Source: Nitrospiraceae bacterium UBA2166
GTDB taxonomy: Bacteria > Nitrospirota > Nitrospiria > Nitrospirales > UBA2166
Direction: 5' to 3'
DNA: 35,007 nt
NCBI GenBank assembly: GCA_002328825.1
Contig: DCWI01000092.1
Location: 1 to 35,007, forward strand
Shown here one piece after another: positions 32,709 through 35,007 of the stretch. The notes under the pieces are model-generated. The model had not been told where the DNA came from. It made no database searches and saw nothing but the letters and a program-made list of their open reading frames with translations. Each line of letters opens with the position of its first letter. The first letter of the stretch is position 1. The translations under genes and the position numbers were made by a program.

Positions 32709-33824
32709 TTACAAATTGATGTTTGTGAGAGTTTTCCATTTCAGGCCAAAGGTTTTCGCTACACCGCGACAATACACACTGCCGTCGAAGAGATTCAGTC
32801 CTGACGCAATGACGGGATCTGTATTGATGACCTGCTGAAGACCAAGTTTTCCCACTCTTCGAATCATAGGAATCGAAGCATGTGTGAGTGCTCGAGTTGA
32901 TGTCTGTGGCACAATGCTAGGCATATTGGGGACACCATAGTGCAAAATATCTTCGATGGTGAACACAGGGTCGCGGTGTGTTGTCGGGTGAGACGTTTCA
33001 AAGCATCCCCCTTGATCAACAGATACATCTACAATGACCGATCCAGATGTCATCAGTGAAAGCATCTCTTGTGTCACCAGCAGAGGGGTTCTTGATCCCA
33101 CTACGTGGATGGCACCTATAGCGAGGTCAGCGTCACAGAGTGTCTTCTGAACGGTCGTGGTATTTGCTACGAGTGTAGTTATTCGATCACCATATCGATT
33201 CTTGTGTTGATTGAGTTGGTTCTGGTCTTCTCCTAAAATCGTCACGCGTGCGCCAAGGCCGATTGCGATCATTGCCGCATTGCTTCCGACGACACCACTA
33301 CCGAGAATAGCTACATGCCCTGGTGAGGCACCAGAAGCGCCGGAAAGTAGGCAACCTTTTCCACCGTGCTGTTTCTGAAGAAAACTTGCTCCGATTTGCA
33401 CAGAGAGGCGTCCTGCGATTTCACTCATAGGGACCAACAATGGAAGGCTTCCATCAGGCAATTGAACCGTTTCATATCCGATGGCAGAAATTTTTTTTTC
33501 GAGTAGTGCTTCCATCACATCGTAGTGCGCTACCAAGTGAAGATAGCTGAAAAGAATTTGCTGTTGACGCAATAGTTGGCATTCTGCAAGCGTTGGCTCC
33601 TTCACCTTCACGACCATGTCTGCTTGTTCAAAGAGCTGTTCTTCCGACACCATGATGATCGCGCCGGCTGTTGTGTACTGCTGGTCAGAAATCCCGCTAC
33701 CTGTACCTGCAGACTGTTCAATCAGAACTTGATGTCCATCGCCGACGAGCAGGGCTACTCCTTCCGGAGTGATTCCGACGCGATATTCATCAGCTGTTCG
33801 TTCTTTGGGGACGCCAATAATCAT
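32709..33824 (-). CDS. ald: Alanine dehydrogenase
   Basis: NAD-dependent deamination of L-alanine to pyruvate and ammonia, or the reverse (371 aa, a normal length). The start MIIGVPKERTADEYRVGITP carries Arg15, with Lys75 in VVKVKEPTL and His96 in YLHLV, all matching the catalytic set of the family. The NAD fold reads AILGSGVVGSNAAMIAIGLGA and the last acid is in VDVSVDQGG. The ribosome binding site is poor (TAGG next to ATG). It lies between pyrF and gdhA on the same strand and may form a nitrogen-linked pair with gdhA. It is probably expressed from its own promoter in the 167-bp gap upstream. Confidence 0.93.
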   Translation of the reverse strand: MIIGVPKERTADEYRVGITPEGVALLVGDGHQVLIEQSAGTGSGISDQQYTTAGAIIMVSEEQLFEQADMVVKVKEPTLAECQLLRQQQILFSYLHLVAHYDVMEALLEKKISAIGYETVQLPDGSLPLLVPMSEIAGRLSVQIGASFLQKQHGGKGCLLSGASGASPGHVAILGSGVVGSNAAMIAIGLGARVTILGEDQNQLNQHKNRYGDRITTLVANTTTVQKTLCDADLAIGAIHVVGSRTPLLVTQEMLSLMTSGSVIVDVSVDQGGCFETSHPTTHRDPVFTIEDILHYGVPNMPSIVPQTSTRALTHASIPMIRRVGKLGLQQVINTDPVIASGLNLFDGSVYCRGVAKTFGLKWKTLTNINL

Positions 33825-33883
33825 CCTAGCTTATTGTAGCTATTTTGCTTTGCGGGAGGAAGTGACGAATGAAAAGCCAACAC

Positions 33884-33905
33884 TGCCGATGTGGATAGGT
33901 CGGCA
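33884..33905 (-). terminator. Small hairpin between ald and pyrF
   Basis: TGCCGA (33884-33889) pairs with TCGGCA (33900-33905). It lies in the 167-bp gap after pyrF; in the minus direction it is followed by TGTTGGCTTTTC, a weak T-rich tail. It may end the pyrF transcript. Confidence 0.3.
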
Positions 33906-33991
33906 AACATCATTGTTAAAAGAATCTAGGCGTGTGGGCAGTTCAATACGCTGGATGGTTCGACAAGAAGCATTTTGTATTGGGGAATTGA

Positions 33992-34723
33992 TTATCCTAG
34001 CGCGTGAGCAATGTTCTCACAAAGGAATTGGGCCATGGCCCTTGGATCGTGAGCATTTTTGATGGGCCGTCCAACTACTAGATAATCTGCGCCGCTTTTA
34101 ATGGCATCAGTTGGGGTTGCAACGCGCTTTTGTTCATCGTGATCAATTCCTTGTGGGCGAATTCCCGGACAAACGATGATGGGATCTTCTCCAACATGCT
34201 CGCGCAACATCGCCACACTATCACCCGAACAAATCAAGCCATCGCTCCCATGCGCGAGACTATATTTTGCTTTCCACACGATAAAATCAGCAAGTGTGCA
34301 TTGTGTTTTATCAGGACCAATCATGCCGAGTTCATGGAGGTTTTGCTCATTGAAACTTGTAAGAACTGTGATGGAAAGAAGTTGTAAGTGTGATTCTCCC
34401 TTTGCCTCTTTCGCAACTCGTAGAGTCGGTCCCATTGCGCTCATGGTGAGAAACCGAACGCCAGCTCTAGACGCATAGGAGATTGTTCGTTTAATTTGGT
34501 CTGGGATATCGTCAGGAATCTTAAGGTCAAGGAATACCGTGAGTCCACGCTGCATGATCTCGGATATTATCGCTGGACCCTCAGCAAAAAATAAAGCCCA
34601 GCCTACCTTGTAAAAAGAGACCAGTCCATCAAGTTTCTCAATAAGTCGAAGTGCCTCGTCCCTCGTCGTCACATCAAGAGCGACGATGAGACGATCTTGA
34701 GGTGAAATCAGCGCGCGAGGCAT
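33992..34723 (-). CDS. pyrF: Orotidine 5'-phosphate decarboxylase
   Basis: Last step of UMP synthesis (243 aa from ATG 34723; an upstream in-frame GTG at 34771 would add 16 residues, and neither has a clear ribosome binding site). The family core DRLIVALDV and PGIRPQGIDHDEQKRVATPTDAI-GADYLVVGRPI is intact. The active-site tract reads DLKIPDDIPDQI: the Asp-x-Lys-x-x-Asp spacing (Asp66, Lys68, Asp71) is right, but one extra residue follows before the usual Ile-Pro (family: DLKFHDIPNTV). It is likely functional. It lies between tRNA-Arg and ald. Confidence 0.93.
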   Translation of the reverse strand: MPRALISPQDRLIVALDVTTRDEALRLIEKLDGLVSFYKVGWALFFAEGPAIISEIMQRGLTVFLDLKIPDDIPDQIKRTISYASRAGVRFLTMSAMGPTLRVAKEAKGESHLQLLSITVLTSFNEQNLHELGMIGPDKTQCTLADFIVWKAKYSLAHGSDGLICSGDSVAMLREHVGEDPIIVCPGIRPQGIDHDEQKRVATPTDAIKSGADYLVVGRPIKNAHDPRAMAQFLCENIAHALG

Positions 34724-34929
34724 GGCAAAATGTGAGCGTGCGCAATCAAGGTTTTCTCCGAATGTCGACACTATCGGCCGATCTTATACCACAAGAAGGA
34801 TGTAATCTCTACCACACAACTTAGGGAAAGTCTGCAGAGATCCGTTCTTTCTGACGACTGAAGCGGGACTGGAACCGAGCTGGAGAGAGGTGCCCCAATG
34901 ATACGGTACAGCTAAGTTGGTGTAATGAT

Positions 34930-35006
34930 TGGCGCGCCTGGCAGGAATCGAACCTGCGACAACCGGATTAGAAGTCCGATGCTCTATCCTACTGAGCTAC
35001 AGGCGC
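34930..35006 (-). tRNA. tRNA-Arg (anticodon UCU)
   Basis: Read on the minus strand, acceptor stem GCGCCTG pairs with CAGGCGC, then G and an encoded CCA (34930-34932 on the plus strand). The anticodon loop is CTTCTAA, with TCT in the middle, reading AGA and AGG. The D arm has AGCTCAGTAGGATAGAGC and the T arm GGTTCGATTCC. The gene is complete and ends one base from the window edge. Confidence 0.96.
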
Positions 35007-35007
35007 A

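Noticed and set aside
1..35007. CRISPR arrays, insertion sequences, prophage or toxin-antitoxin genes
   Set aside because: No regularly spaced repeats, transposase or phage motifs were seen on either strand.

Overview
The window looks like chromosomal DNA around the replication origin of a Gram-negative bacterium. The closest match I can suggest is a Nitrospira-like member of the Nitrospirota. The reasons are the many outer-membrane porins, a class II (B12-dependent) ribonucleotide reductase, a DsrE/F/H-type trio beside dnaA, and a partial exported protein of a kind I associate with Nitrospira. That assignment is an inference from family content, not from a marker gene.

Layout. 0-10 kb is an envelope region: an OprO/P-type porin followed by a PstS phosphate-binding protein, an alginate-export-type barrel, a BBP2-type porin, a Porin_5-type porin, a small coiled-coil lipoprotein candidate and a second OprO/P-type porin. 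10-14.6 kb holds a TauE/SafE permease, an alpha-carbonic anhydrase broken by a frameshift, remnants of a universal-stress protein and of a NuoM-like subunit, and a SulP anion (possibly bicarbonate) transporter. 14.8-22.3 kb is the replication block gyrA-gyrB-dnaN-dnaA on the minus strand. 22.25-22.57 kb is an AT-rich stretch with DnaA boxes, the likely oriC. To its right are the DsrE/F/H-like trio (minus), tRNA-Leu(UAG), tig-clpP-clpX-rpsU (plus), and nrdJ (plus) behind a long regulatory leader. The right end carries gdh, ald and pyrF on the minus strand and tRNA-Arg(UCU).

How it fits together. The replication block runs left from the origin and tig-clpP-clpX-rpsU-nrdJ runs right, as expected for leading-strand genes diverging from oriC. 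The nrdJ leader has a pair of NrdR-like boxes 31 bp apart and DnaA-box-like words, suggesting that dNTP supply is tied to replication initiation. The carbonic anhydrase and SulP transporter could form an inorganic-carbon uptake unit, but that stretch looks damaged.

Most notable: two genes (the alpha-carbonic anhydrase and the second OprO/P porin) each become full length if one base is added in a homopolymer run. A 20-bp element is shared, with one mismatch, by the leader of the first porin and the leader of nrdJ, 27 kb apart. I did not find a clearly new multi-gene system.
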